Below, one piece after another: positions 23,223 through 31,623 of a stretch of 57,966 bases of DNA. Both the position numbers and the translations under genes were made by a program. A model generated the notes under the pieces. That model had not been told where the DNA came from. It saw nothing but the letters and a program-made list of their open reading frames with translations, and searched no databases. The stretch comes from Acidovorax facilis. Lineage in GTDB: Bacteria; Pseudomonadota; Gammaproteobacteria; Burkholderiales; Burkholderiaceae_C. Numbering within the stretch: the stretch's first letter is position 1; each line of letters begins with the position of its first letter. The stretch spans positions 1 through 57,966 of the forward strand of contig NZ_JAMXAX010000021.1 of NCBI RefSeq assembly GCF_023913775.1, read 5' to 3'.

Positions 23223-24557
23223 TTGAACCAACGTGTCGTGCACCCCGCAGCGGTTCTGGTGCTGTCTTTTCTGACCGTCATCGCTGCCGGCACGGTCTTG
23301 CTCATGCTGCCGCTCTCGCACGCCCAGGGGCAGAGCGCGCCATTTCTCACGGCATTGTTCACCGCCACCTCTGCCGTGTGCGTGACAGGGCTGGTCGTGG
23401 TGGACACCGGCACCTATTGGAGCGGCACGGGCCAGGCCCTCATCATGGGCCTGTTTCAGCTGGGCGGCTTCGGCATGATGACGTCGGCCACGCTGATGGG
23501 GCTGCTCATCAGTGGGCAAATGCGCATACGCACCCGGCTGCTGCTGCAGGCAGAGACCCATTCGCTGGCGCTGGGGGACGTAAAGAGCGTTGCCAAGATC
23601 GTGCTCCAAGTGACGGTTGCCGTCGAGCTGCTGATGGCGCTGGCCCTGGGCCTGCGGTTCGCACTGGGCTATGGCATGCCCTGGGGAGAGGCTGCCTGGC
23701 AAGGCATGTTCCACTCCATATCGGCCTTCAACAATGCGGGCTTTTCGACCTGGGCAGACAGCGTGGTGCGGTTCTCGTCCGATATGCTGGTGCTGGCTCC
23801 GCTGATGCTGGCGATCATCATCGGAGGCCTGGGGTTTCCTGTGCTGCACGAGCTGCTGGCCGAACGCGGACGCAAACGCCCACTGTGGTCCATGCACACC
23901 GCCCTCACGGTGTGGGGCTCGCTGGCGTTGATCGCACTGGGCACGGTGGTGATCTTTCTGGCCGAGTTCGACAATCCGGGAACGCTGGGGCCCATGGGCT
24001 GGGCGCACAAGGGGCTGGTGGCACTGTTCACCTCGGTATCGGCACGCACGGCAGGGTTCAATGCAGTCGATATCGGAGCGCTGAGCACCGAATCACTGGC
24101 GCTGCACTACATCCTCATGTTCATCGGCGGGGGCAGCGCGGGCACCGCCGGGGGCGTCAAGGTGACCACGTTTTTTGTGTTGGTACTGGTGGTGTGGAAC
24201 GAAATCCGTGGGCACCGCGACGTCGAGTTTCGCGGCCGTCGCATCGCCGATTCGGTGCAACGCCAGGCCATCACCATCTTGGTGCTCAGCGCGGCCGTGG
24301 TGGGACTGGCCATTTTGCTCATCTTGCCGCTCACGCCGCTACCGCTGGAAAAAGTGCTGTTCGAAGTGATTTCAGCGTTCGGCACCGTGGGGCTGTCTAC
24401 GGGCATCACCGCCGACCTGGTGCCGGGGGCGCAGGCCATCATCATTGCGCTCATGTTCATTGGGCGCGTGGGCGTGGTCACCCTGGCCGTGGCCCTGGCC
24501 ACCAACCAGATGCGCCGCAACTACCGTTACCCCGAGGAGAAACCCATTGTTGGATAA
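23223..24557 (+). CDS. Potassium uptake channel subunit (TrkH/KtrB family)
   Basis: A 444-residue membrane protein with four related pore loops (TSAVCVTGLVVVDTG; SISAFNNAGFS; SVSARTAGFNAVDIG; SAFGTVGLSTGIT). This is the KtrB/TrkH pattern that makes a potassium pathway. TTG at 23223 is the start, with AGGAATTCG just before it. It overlaps the next gene, whose product is the regulatory nucleotide-binding subunit. A small hairpin AGACTCT-GAAG-AGAGTCT lies upstream at 23148-23165. Specificity for potassium is inferred; some relatives also pass sodium. Confidence 0.92.
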   Translation: MNQRVVHPAAVLVLSFLTVIAAGTVLLMLPLSHAQGQSAPFLTALFTATSAVCVTGLVVVDTGTYWSGTGQALIMGLFQLGGFGMMTSATLMGLLISGQMRIRTRLLLQAETHSLALGDVKSVAKIVLQVTVAVELLMALALGLRFALGYGMPWGEAAWQGMFHSISAFNNAGFSTWADSVVRFSSDMLVLAPLMLAIIIGGLGFPVLHELLAERGRKRPLWSMHTALTVWGSLALIALGTVVIFLAEFDNPGTLGPMGWAHKGLVALFTSVSARTAGFNAVDIGALSTESLALHYILMFIGGGSAGTAGGVKVTTFFVLVLVVWNEIRGHRDVEFRGRRIADSVQRQAITILVLSAAVVGLAILLILPLTPLPLEKVLFEVISAFGTVGLSTGITADLVPGAQAIIIALMFIGRVGVVTLAVALATNQMRRNYRYPEEKPIVG

Positions 24558-25221
24558 AGCCGTAAAGAACCTGTCGGGCAGCGTGGTGGTGATTGGCCTG
24601 GGCCGCTTTGGCACCGGGGTTGCCAAATCACTGGTGGAGCTGGGCCACGACGTGCTGGCCATCGAGAGCGATGCCGAGACGGTGCAGTCGCTGGCGAGCG
24701 TGCTACCCCATGTGGTGCAGGCCGACGCCACCGACCTGGAAACCCTGCGCCAGCTGGCCGTGCCCGACTTTGCGCATGCGGTGGTGAGCATCGGCGGCAA
24801 CCTGGAGGCGAGCGTGCTCACCATCCTGAACCTGAGCCAGCTGGGGCTCAAGGACATCTGGGCCAAGGCCATTGACCCCCAGCACGGCCGCATTGCCGAG
24901 CGGGTGGGTGCGCACCATGTCGTCTACCCTGAGGCGGACATGGGCGAGCGCGTGGCGCACTTGGTCACCGGCAAGATGATCGACTTCATCGAGTTTGACG
25001 ACGGCTTTGCCATTGCCAAAACCCGGGCGCCGATGGAGACACACAACAAGCCATTGTCCCAGTCCGACGTGCGCAAACGCCATGGCATTACGGTGGTGGG
25101 CATCAAACGTCGCCACCTCGACTTCATCTACGCCAAGGCAGATACCGAAATCAAACCGGGCGACCACCTCATCGTGGCAGGCCCCACGCGCATGGTGGAG
25201 CGCTTCGCAGCGTTGTACTGA
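24547..25221 (+). CDS. Potassium uptake regulatory subunit (TrkA/KtrA family)
   Basis: A 224-residue cytoplasmic RCK protein. The Rossmann fold has VVIGLGRFGTGVAKSL and the acidic end of beta-2 in IESDAE; the C-terminal TrkA-C domain includes KRRHLDFIYAKADTEIKPGDH. It gates the adjacent TrkH/KtrB channel by binding nucleotides. The start is TTG 24547, overlapping the upstream gene by 11 bases, with GAGGAG correctly spaced; a second TTG follows directly. The longer frame from 24445 lies inside trkH in another frame and is rejected. Confidence 0.9.
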   Translation: MLDKAVKNLSGSVVVIGLGRFGTGVAKSLVELGHDVLAIESDAETVQSLASVLPHVVQADATDLETLRQLAVPDFAHAVVSIGGNLEASVLTILNLSQLGLKDIWAKAIDPQHGRIAERVGAHHVVYPEADMGERVAHLVTGKMIDFIEFDDGFAIAKTRAPMETHNKPLSQSDVRKRHGITVVGIKRRHLDFIYAKADTEIKPGDHLIVAGPTRMVERFAALY

Positions 25222-25360
25222 GCGCCCAGCGCCGCACCGCACGCGCCCTTCCCTGCCGCCAACGTGCCAGAGCACCTTGCGCGGCTGGTAGCTGGCGCGG
25301 GCCAAACCTCGTCAGTGCGTCTGCATCCATCGCATCGAAAGCGGCTGCGACGCGTGACAC

Positions 25361-25377
25361 TGGCCCGGGTATTGCTT
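25361..25377 (+). promoter_or_regulatory. Third sigma-54 promoter
   Basis: TGGCCCGGGTATTGCTT has GG and GC elements ten bases apart and shares TATTGCTT/CATTGCTT with the two nas promoters. It lies 40 bases before the ATG at 25417, without an intervening terminator. Confidence 0.65.
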
Positions 25378-25416
25378 GACCGGATGTATCTGAATGCAAT
25401 CAGCACAAGGAACACC

Positions 25417-26172
25417 ATGGCAGCCTTCCCCATCTCCACCCGCAACGGCATGGCCACTTCCTCAATGCCAGCTTCGACGTCCTTTTCGCCCCCCTCTTCG
25501 ACGCTGTCTTTGGCGCCCAAGGCCGGGTCTTCAACCAGCCGTGACGGCGAGATGTCGCTGGTCAACCTGGCGGCACGCCAGCGCATGCTGTCGCAGCGCA
25601 TGGTGTTGCAGACGGTGCTGGCCGCACGCGGCAGCGATCTGCACATGAAGGCGGCGCGCAGCTCATTGACGCTGTTCACCGACAGCCAAGCCAAGCTGGT
25701 AGACACTGCCGGTCACTTGGATGCCGCCAACGGCGACATCATCCGCAAGACCTACCACGGCCCTAACGGCGTTGGCGCCACGATTGATGCGTTTGCACAG
25801 CAGGTGGGCACCACGCTGGACCTGGCAGAGCGCCACAGCCCGCGTGTGGAAGACGCGCTGGCGCGGCTGGTGGAGTCCACCGACAGCGCACTGGAGGCCT
25901 TGAATACCGCCACCACCGCGTTCGATCAAGTGGGCAAGGCCAAGTCCGAAACCCTCATGAAAGAACTGGCGGGCATCGTGGCGTCTATCCAGACCGTGGC
26001 CCGCGAGGCCAAGGTGGTCAGCTTCAATGCCCAGGTCATGGCCGCCCGCGCAGGCCAGCACGGACGGGAATTTGCGGTGGTGGCCAACGTACTGTCGGGT
26101 ATCACCAACGAAATAGACGGCCTTTCGCTACAGGCAGTATCGCTGGCTGGACGCAGCCGTGGCGCAGCCTGA
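25417..26172 (+). CDS. Soluble P-box and chemoreceptor-tip hybrid protein
   Basis: A 251-residue protein without signal peptide or membrane segment. A PilJ/NarX P-box-like segment (LVNLAARQRMLSQRMVLQ) starts a helical domain. The C-terminus has a shortened chemoreceptor hairpin tip (AREAKVVSFNAQVMAARAGQ, then GREFAVVANVLSGITNEID). The start at 25417 is chosen for AAGGA just upstream. A sigma-54 promoter precedes it. The domain combination suggests cytoplasmic nitrate/nitrite sensing linked to chemotaxis-type signalling, but the signalling domain is too short for a normal receptor. Function is inferred. Confidence 0.7.
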   Translation: MAAFPISTRNGMATSSMPASTSFSPPSSTLSLAPKAGSSTSRDGEMSLVNLAARQRMLSQRMVLQTVLAARGSDLHMKAARSSLTLFTDSQAKLVDTAGHLDAANGDIIRKTYHGPNGVGATIDAFAQQVGTTLDLAERHSPRVEDALARLVESTDSALEALNTATTAFDQVGKAKSETLMKELAGIVASIQTVAREAKVVSFNAQVMAARAGQHGREFAVVANVLSGITNEIDGLSLQAVSLAGRSRGAA

Positions 26173-26329
26173 AAAGGGCGCAACAGGCACTTACAATTGA
26201 CAGCCATTGGAAACGGTGGCCGATGGGCAGAGCGCCCACACTCAGCCCACCACCGGGCCGTAGCCCGGCTGTAGCGGGCCTGTCCTCTTTCACGCCAGAC
26301 ACACAACACTTTCGGGAGATGCGTAAGCC

Positions 26330-27769
26330 ATGAAGATCACCACCCTGTGCAAGAGCCTGGCGTTGGCCGGTTGCCTGCTGGCAAGTACCAGCATGGCCTG
26401 GAGCTACGAAATCAACGCAGGCAAGGTGCTGGACGGTGCGGGCAAGGCCATCCAGCTGCGCGGCGTCAACTGGTTTGGCTTTGAGACCAACAACCATGTG
26501 GTGCATGGCCTGTGGGCGCGCAACTGGACTGAAATGATCACGCAAATGCAGGCCCAGGGCTTCAACGCCGTGCGCCTGCCGTTCTGCCCCGCCACCCTGC
26601 ACGGCTCGGCGCCGCCCAGCAGCATCGATTACGGCCGCAATGCCGACCTGCAGGGCCTCTCGGCCATCCAGGTGATGGACAAGGTGGTCACGGAACTGAG
26701 CAACCGTGGCATGTATGTGCTGCTGGACCATCACACCCCCGATTGCCAGACCATCAGTGAACTCTGGTACACCCAGAGCTACAGCGAACAGCAATGGATC
26801 AGTGATCTGACCTTTGTCGCCCAGCGCTACGCAGGCGTACCCGGCGTCATCGGCATCGATATCAAGAACGAACCCCACGGTGCCGCCACCTGGGGCACGG
26901 GCAACAACGCCACCGACTGGAACCGCGCCGCCGAGCGCGCAGCCGCTGCCGTATTGCCGCTGGCTCCCCATTGGCTGATTGCCGTGGAAGGCATCGGCGA
27001 GAACCCCAGCTGCTCGGGCAGCAACGCGCACTTCTGGGGTGGCAACCTAGAACCTCTGGCCTGCACGCCCCTGAACATCCCCGCCAACCGCCTGCTGCTG
27101 GCGCCGCACACCTACGGGCCGGATGTCTACGTGCAGCCTTACTTCAATGCTTCGAACTTCCCGAGCAACATGCCGGCCATCTGGGACCAGCATTTTGGCC
27201 AGTTCGTGCAGGCCGGTTATGCCGTCATGCTGGGCGAGTTCGGTGGCAAATTTGGCCGGGGCGATGCGCGGGATGTGCAGTGGCAGAACGCGCTGGTGGA
27301 CTACATGGTCGGCAAGGGCATGCGCAGCGGCTTCTACTGGTCGTGGAACCCCAACAGTGGCGACACCGGCGGCATTCTGGACGATGACTGGACCACCGTG
27401 CGCACCGACAAGGTCCAGTTGCTGCAGCGCCTCTGGGGCGATGGTTCGACGCCAACAACACCTACGACGCCAACCACCCCCACAACGCCGACAACGCCCA
27501 CCCCACCGACGCCTACCGGTGGCTTCTCGGTGCAGGAGATGATGGACAGTGTCTGGAACGCAGGCTATTGCCAGCGGGTCCGCGTCACCAACCAGGGCAC
27601 CGCCGCTGGCAACTGGGCGATCACCATCCCCGTGAGCGGCACCATCAACAATCTTTGGAATGCCACATGGACGCAGGCTGGCAGCAACCTGAACGCGTCC
27701 GGCGTGGACTGGAACAAGACCCTCGCCCCCGGGGCAGCGGCCGAATTCGGTTTCTGCGCCGCGCGCTAA
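26330..27769 (+). CDS. Secreted GH5 cellulase with C-terminal CBM2
   Basis: A 479-residue endoglucanase resembling EngXCA of Xanthomonas. A signal peptide ends near AWSYEI; an LAGC lipobox-like motif is present, but the hydrophobic run fits ordinary secretion better. The GH5 domain (about 27-370) carries the acid/base in IKNEPHG and the nucleophile in LGEFGG, with DHHTPDC between. A repetitive Pro-Thr linker (about 375-397) joins a CBM2-like cellulose-binding domain (SVWNAGYCQRVRVTNQ, ending AEFGFCA). It stands alone with a terminator after it. Plant cell-wall degradation is likely. Confidence 0.95.
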   Translation: MKITTLCKSLALAGCLLASTSMAWSYEINAGKVLDGAGKAIQLRGVNWFGFETNNHVVHGLWARNWTEMITQMQAQGFNAVRLPFCPATLHGSAPPSSIDYGRNADLQGLSAIQVMDKVVTELSNRGMYVLLDHHTPDCQTISELWYTQSYSEQQWISDLTFVAQRYAGVPGVIGIDIKNEPHGAATWGTGNNATDWNRAAERAAAAVLPLAPHWLIAVEGIGENPSCSGSNAHFWGGNLEPLACTPLNIPANRLLLAPHTYGPDVYVQPYFNASNFPSNMPAIWDQHFGQFVQAGYAVMLGEFGGKFGRGDARDVQWQNALVDYMVGKGMRSGFYWSWNPNSGDTGGILDDDWTTVRTDKVQLLQRLWGDGSTPTTPTTPTTPTTPTTPTPPTPTGGFSVQEMMDSVWNAGYCQRVRVTNQGTAAGNWAITIPVSGTINNLWNATWTQAGSNLNASGVDWNKTLAPGAAAEFGFCAAR

Positions 27770-27792
27770 GCAACTTTTTCCCCAATTGAACA

Positions 27793-27822
27793 AGGGCTCC
27801 TGCCATGCAGGGGCCCTTTTTT
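27793..27822 (+). terminator. Intrinsic terminator after the cellulase gene
   Basis: Stem AAGGGC/GCCCTT with inner TCCTG/CAGGG and loop near CCAT, followed by six T's. It lies 20 bases after the cellulase stop. Confidence 0.85.
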
Positions 27823-27838
27823 GTTCCGGGTTCCCGGC

Positions 27839-28327
27839 CTACCCGCCAGCAGTCTCGCGCACCTGCCTGAAACGCTCCGCCAGCTCCTTGCGCAAGGATT
27901 TGCGCAGCAGTGCCGCATCCCAGCGGCGGCGTTCGTCGGGCGTGGAAGGCGACAGCGGCGGCACCTGCACCGGCTTGCGCGCCTCGTCCACTGCCACCAT
28001 CGTGAAGAAGCAGCTGTTCACATGCCGCACCACCTGCGAGCGGATGTCTTCGGCCACCACCTTGATGCCAACCTCCATCGACGAGGAACCGGTGTAGTTC
28101 ACGCTAGCCAGGAAGGTCACCAGCTCTCCCACATGGATGGGCTGCAGAAACATCACCTGGTCCACACTCAACGTCACCACATAGCAGGCCGAATAGCGGC
28201 TTGCGCACGAATAGGCCACCTGGTCCAGCAGCTTGAGAATGGCCCCGCCGTGCACATTGCCCGAGAAATTGGCCATGTCGGGGGACATCAGCACCGTCAT
28301 GCTGAGTTGGTGTGAAGGGATGTTCAT
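27839..28327 (-). CDS. Acyl-CoA thioesterase (hotdog fold, YciA-like)
   Basis: A 162-residue cytoplasmic hydrolase that probably releases CoA from short to medium acyl-CoAs. The hotdog signature NVHGGAILKLLDQVAY and the segment TLSVDQVMFLQPIHVGE are typical; it has one domain, like YciA. A C-terminal basic tail (RRWDAALLRKSLRKELAERF) extends beyond the fold. It is divergent from the fatty acid hydroxylase gene; the biological acyl group is unknown. Confidence 0.9.
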   Translation of the reverse strand: MNIPSHQLSMTVLMSPDMANFSGNVHGGAILKLLDQVAYSCASRYSACYVVTLSVDQVMFLQPIHVGELVTFLASVNYTGSSSMEVGIKVVAEDIRSQVVRHVNSCFFTMVAVDEARKPVQVPPLSPSTPDERRRWDAALLRKSLRKELAERFRQVRETAGG

Positions 28328-28451
28328 GCCGCGATTTTAGGGCTCCCCCGTGTCGCAGGCGCAACGCTGCGGGCCGCTACACTCGCGCCACACAAGCCAG
28401 ATCACGGCCCATCAAAAAAGCCAAGCAGGCCGCGAGGCCAGAGGGGAAACC

Positions 28452-29585
28452 ATGCTCGAAATCGACAAGCTCAATGAATTCACCGAGAGCCATGGCGCGC
28501 TGCGCACCGGGCGCGGGCTGGTGTCGGGCGTGATTGCACTCACGCTGGCCATCCTGTGTTTTCTGGGCGTGCTGGCCTTCCACTTCCCCGAGTACCTGAC
28601 GACACCACAGCTGCGCAAGAGCTACGACGTGACGGTGATTCGCACCATCATGCTGACCGCCATGGCCATCGCGGGGGGCATCTCCCTCGTCAACATCCTC
28701 TTCAACCGTTCGCGCTGGCTGGCCACGTTTGCCTTTGCCATGGTGGCGCTGGCGGCGTTCCTGGGCGGCCACAAGGTGGAGGTGGACCCGAACTTCCCTG
28801 ACAACACACCGTACATCGGCCTGGACTGGTTCATCCTCGACCTGCTGGGCAGCTCGCTGATCTTCATCTTCATCGAGAAACTATTTGCATTGCGCAAGGA
28901 CCAGCCCATCTTCCGCGCCGAGTGGCAAACCGACTTCCACCACTTCATTGTGAACCACATGGTGGTGGGCTTTGTGCTCCTGGCCACCAACCTCATCGTG
29001 CACAAATTTTTTGGCTGGGCGGCCAACGACGGTATTCGCGGCTGGGTACAGGGCCTGAACTTCTGGGTGGCGCTGTTCCTCATCGTGCTCGTGGCCGACC
29101 TGGTGCAGTACTGGACGCACCGCGCCTACCACGAGGTGCCGCTGCTGTGGCGCCTGCATGCGGTGCACCACAGCGTGAAAAGCATGGACTGGATGGCCGG
29201 CTCGCGCCAGCACATCCTGGAGCTGCTCATCACCCGCACACTGGTGCTGGCGCCCATCTACGTTCTGGGTTTCAGCAAGGAAGTGATCGACGCCTACATC
29301 GTCATCGTGGGCTTCCAGGCCGTTTTCAACCACGCCAACGTGAGCGTGCGCCTGGGCCCGCTGCGCTACGTGCTCGTCACGCCCAACTTCCACCACTGGC
29401 ACCACAGCCAGGACCAGGAGGCGCTGGACAAGAACTACGCGGCGCACTTTGCGTTTCTGGACTACCTGTTTGGCACCGCCGTCAAAAGCACCAAGCTCTG
29501 GCCCGAACACTACGGCGTGCTGGGCGACTACGTGCCCAACGGGTTTGTGAAGCAGTTCAAGTTTCCGTTCACTTGGAAGGGCTGA
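28452..29585 (+). CDS. Fatty acid hydroxylase / sterol desaturase family membrane protein
   Basis: A 377-residue integral membrane diiron oxygenase. Six or so hydrophobic segments precede three histidine clusters: HRAYH, HAVHHS and NFHHWHHS. These bind two irons. The start at 28452 follows GAGGGG; an in-frame upstream ATG would add 34 non-family residues. It stands alone between a divergent thioesterase gene and a convergent DUF4124 gene. The substrate (lipid or sterol-like) cannot be seen from sequence. Confidence 0.9.
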   Translation: MLEIDKLNEFTESHGALRTGRGLVSGVIALTLAILCFLGVLAFHFPEYLTTPQLRKSYDVTVIRTIMLTAMAIAGGISLVNILFNRSRWLATFAFAMVALAAFLGGHKVEVDPNFPDNTPYIGLDWFILDLLGSSLIFIFIEKLFALRKDQPIFRAEWQTDFHHFIVNHMVVGFVLLATNLIVHKFFGWAANDGIRGWVQGLNFWVALFLIVLVADLVQYWTHRAYHEVPLLWRLHAVHHSVKSMDWMAGSRQHILELLITRTLVLAPIYVLGFSKEVIDAYIVIVGFQAVFNHANVSVRLGPLRYVLVTPNFHHWHHSQDQEALDKNYAAHFAFLDYLFGTAVKSTKLWPEHYGVLGDYVPNGFVKQFKFPFTWKG

Positions 29586-29623
29586 GAGGCTGAGGCGCCT
29601 CCCCCCTCCCCCACCGAGGAGGG

Positions 29624-30109
29624 CTACAGCTTGCCGAGTTCGGCTTCGAGCGCTTTGAGCTGGTTGCGCAGCTCCTCGGTTCGGGCCTCACACGCGGCTT
29701 TGTCCTTGCCCGCTGCAGCCGCGCGTTCCTGCGCGAACTGGGAGCCTTGTGCCAGGGTGCTGCGCCGCAGGGGGCCTGCATGGGCCACTGCAGCATCCGG
29801 TGCCGTTGCCGCGCATTCCTGCTGGTTGCGTTCGAGGGCCGCGCGCGCCTGCGGCACGCCCTGGTTCTGCAGATAGTGTTTGCGCTGCCAGGTGGGGCCG
29901 AAGGCGCCCTCCTTCGCGGTGGAGGGGCCAGGTGGAACAGGGGTGGCGCCCTGCATGGCTGGCTTCACCTCGATCTTCTCGCCCTGGCCCAGGCAAGGGC
30001 CATCCTGGAACGACACCTTGCCATCGGCATCCGTGCATTTGTTGACGGCCCAGGCCGGGGCCAGAAAGCCCAGCACCAGGGCGCAGGCGGCACAGCGTAT
30101 CGGTTTCAT
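29624..30109 (-). CDS. DUF4124 domain exported protein
   Basis: A 161-residue protein with a signal peptide ending near AWA and a DUF4124 segment (NKCTDADGKVSFQDGPC), in which two cysteines probably form a disulphide. The C-terminal third is helical and charged (RTEELRNQLKALEAELGKL), probably coiled coil. ATG 30109 has GAGGA eight bases upstream. The family's role is unknown; an envelope location is inferred. No operon partner. Confidence 0.85.
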   Translation of the reverse strand: MKPIRCAACALVLGFLAPAWAVNKCTDADGKVSFQDGPCLGQGEKIEVKPAMQGATPVPPGPSTAKEGAFGPTWQRKHYLQNQGVPQARAALERNQQECAATAPDAAVAHAGPLRRSTLAQGSQFAQERAAAAGKDKAACEARTEELRNQLKALEAELGKL

Positions 30110-30281
30110 GGAATAGTCCTCGGCGGGTGGATGCCACATGCTACCGCGCCGCGCACGACCGGTTCAGAGCCTCCTTGGTGGCATCGAGGCCTTGACCGAC
30201 ACCAACAAGGCGTGCCCCAGGGCTGGGGGCAGCCGCTCCAGTTTCAAAAAGGGATTGGGATAGACGCCTGTCCCTAACTTG

Positions 30282-30312
30282 ACGCACCCCCGGTAAAAAC
30301 CCGGTGGGTGCG
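30282..30312. other. Strong intergenic hairpin
   Basis: CGCACCC-CCGG pairs with CCGG-TGGGTGCG around TAAAAAC. It lies between divergent genes (DUF4124 gene and ABC binding protein gene), about 70 bases before the latter. There is no T-run, so it is not a standard terminator; the role is unknown. The rest of 30110-30380 shows no gene. Confidence 0.5.
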
Positions 30313-30380
30313 CGGCTACCGCACTCCTACCATCGCCGCACCTTGAGGCCACGGTGGCCACGACCAGGAGGAGCTGTTTG

Positions 30381-31556
30381 ATGAAAACCCACGTTGCCTT
30401 GCCCGTTAGCCAGCGGCTTTCCCAGGCGCGCCGCCGCAGCCTCGTGCTGGCACTGGCAGGCGGTGCGGCCTTGGCCAGCCTGTCCGCCAGGGCGCAACCC
30501 GCTCCGGGCAAGGGCGACATTCTCATTGGCCGGTCTACCGCGCTGTCGGGTGGCATGGCCCCCTTTCTTGCACCCATCCATGAAGGACAGGACGCTGCAG
30601 TGGAAGACGCCAATGCCAAGGGCGGCATTGGCGGACGCAAGATTCGCCTGGTGACGCTCGACGACGGGTTCGATCCGCGCCGCACGCTGGAGAACGCCAG
30701 GCAGCTGAGCGAGAAGGAGGGCGTGCTGGCCTTGTTGGGCGTGTCGGGCACCTCTCAAGTGATGGCGCTGCTGCCCTACTTGGTGCAAGCCAAGCTGCCA
30801 CTGATCTCGGTGTACACGGGCAGCCCTGCCATCCGGGCGCAGCAGCATCCCTACCTCTTCACCACACGCGCCAGCTATGCCGACGAGCTGGTCAAGATTG
30901 TGCGCAACCTGGTGGCAGTGCAGACCTCTCGCATTGCCGTGGCCTACGAGAACAACGACTTTGGCAAGCTGCTGCTGCCGCTGGTCGAAAAAACCATTGC
31001 CGCCGAAGGCGCGACGCTGGCCGGCTCGCATGCCATCGCGCCAACCGGGGCAGACGCCAACGACGCCGCCAAGGCCCTGGCCGCCCAGAAACCACAAGCC
31101 GTGCTGCTGGTGGCGGCGGGGCCGCCTGTGGTTGCCTACGTGCGGGCCAACCGCGCGCACCTGGGAGTGCCGGTCTACACCTTGTCGCTGGGCGCAGGCT
31201 CCGCAGTGCTCAAGGCGCTGGGTGACGACGCGCGCGGTCTGGCCGTGGCACGCACCGGCCCCTCGCCCACCAAGCCCACCATTGCGCTCACGCGGGACTT
31301 CCAGGCCTCCATGAAGCGCCACGACAAGCCTGTGGACTACGACCGCTACACCGGCTACATGGATGCGCGCGTGCTGATTGAAGGCCTGCGCGCAGCAGGG
31401 CCTGGCGTCACCCGGGCCAGCCTGGTCCAGGCCATGGAAGGCCTGGGCAACCTTGACCTGGGCGGCTACAGCTACCAATTCAGCCCACAGAACCACCACG
31501 GCTCGAACTACGTGGACATCGCGGTGGTGGGCTCTGGCGGGGTGTACCGGCAGTGA
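30381..31556 (+). CDS. ABC transporter substrate-binding protein (LivJ type)
   Basis: A 391-residue periplasmic binding protein of the branched-chain amino acid/amide/urea class. An arginine-rich leader (RRRSLVLALAGGAAL, cleavage near ARAQ) is followed by GDILIGRSTALSGGMAPF and LVTLDDGFDPRRTLENARQL. The start at 30381 has AGGAGGAG upstream. No permease or ATPase genes adjoin it, so it is an orphan receptor, common in Comamonadaceae. Substrate unknown. Confidence 0.88.
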   Translation: MKTHVALPVSQRLSQARRRSLVLALAGGAALASLSARAQPAPGKGDILIGRSTALSGGMAPFLAPIHEGQDAAVEDANAKGGIGGRKIRLVTLDDGFDPRRTLENARQLSEKEGVLALLGVSGTSQVMALLPYLVQAKLPLISVYTGSPAIRAQQHPYLFTTRASYADELVKIVRNLVAVQTSRIAVAYENNDFGKLLLPLVEKTIAAEGATLAGSHAIAPTGADANDAAKALAAQKPQAVLLVAAGPPVVAYVRANRAHLGVPVYTLSLGAGSAVLKALGDDARGLAVARTGPSPTKPTIALTRDFQASMKRHDKPVDYDRYTGYMDARVLIEGLRAAGPGVTRASLVQAMEGLGNLDLGGYSYQFSPQNHHGSNYVDIAVVGSGGVYRQ

Positions 31557-31623
31557 TGGCGTGAGGGCCCGATGAACGCTGCGGCGACAATGGCGGCCCT
31601 GTCACCGCTGCCTGTTCATCACT

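Noticed and set aside
27451-27516. Short tandem repeats in the cellulase gene considered as CRISPR or microsatellite
   Set aside because: They encode a Pro-Thr linker between catalytic and binding domains.
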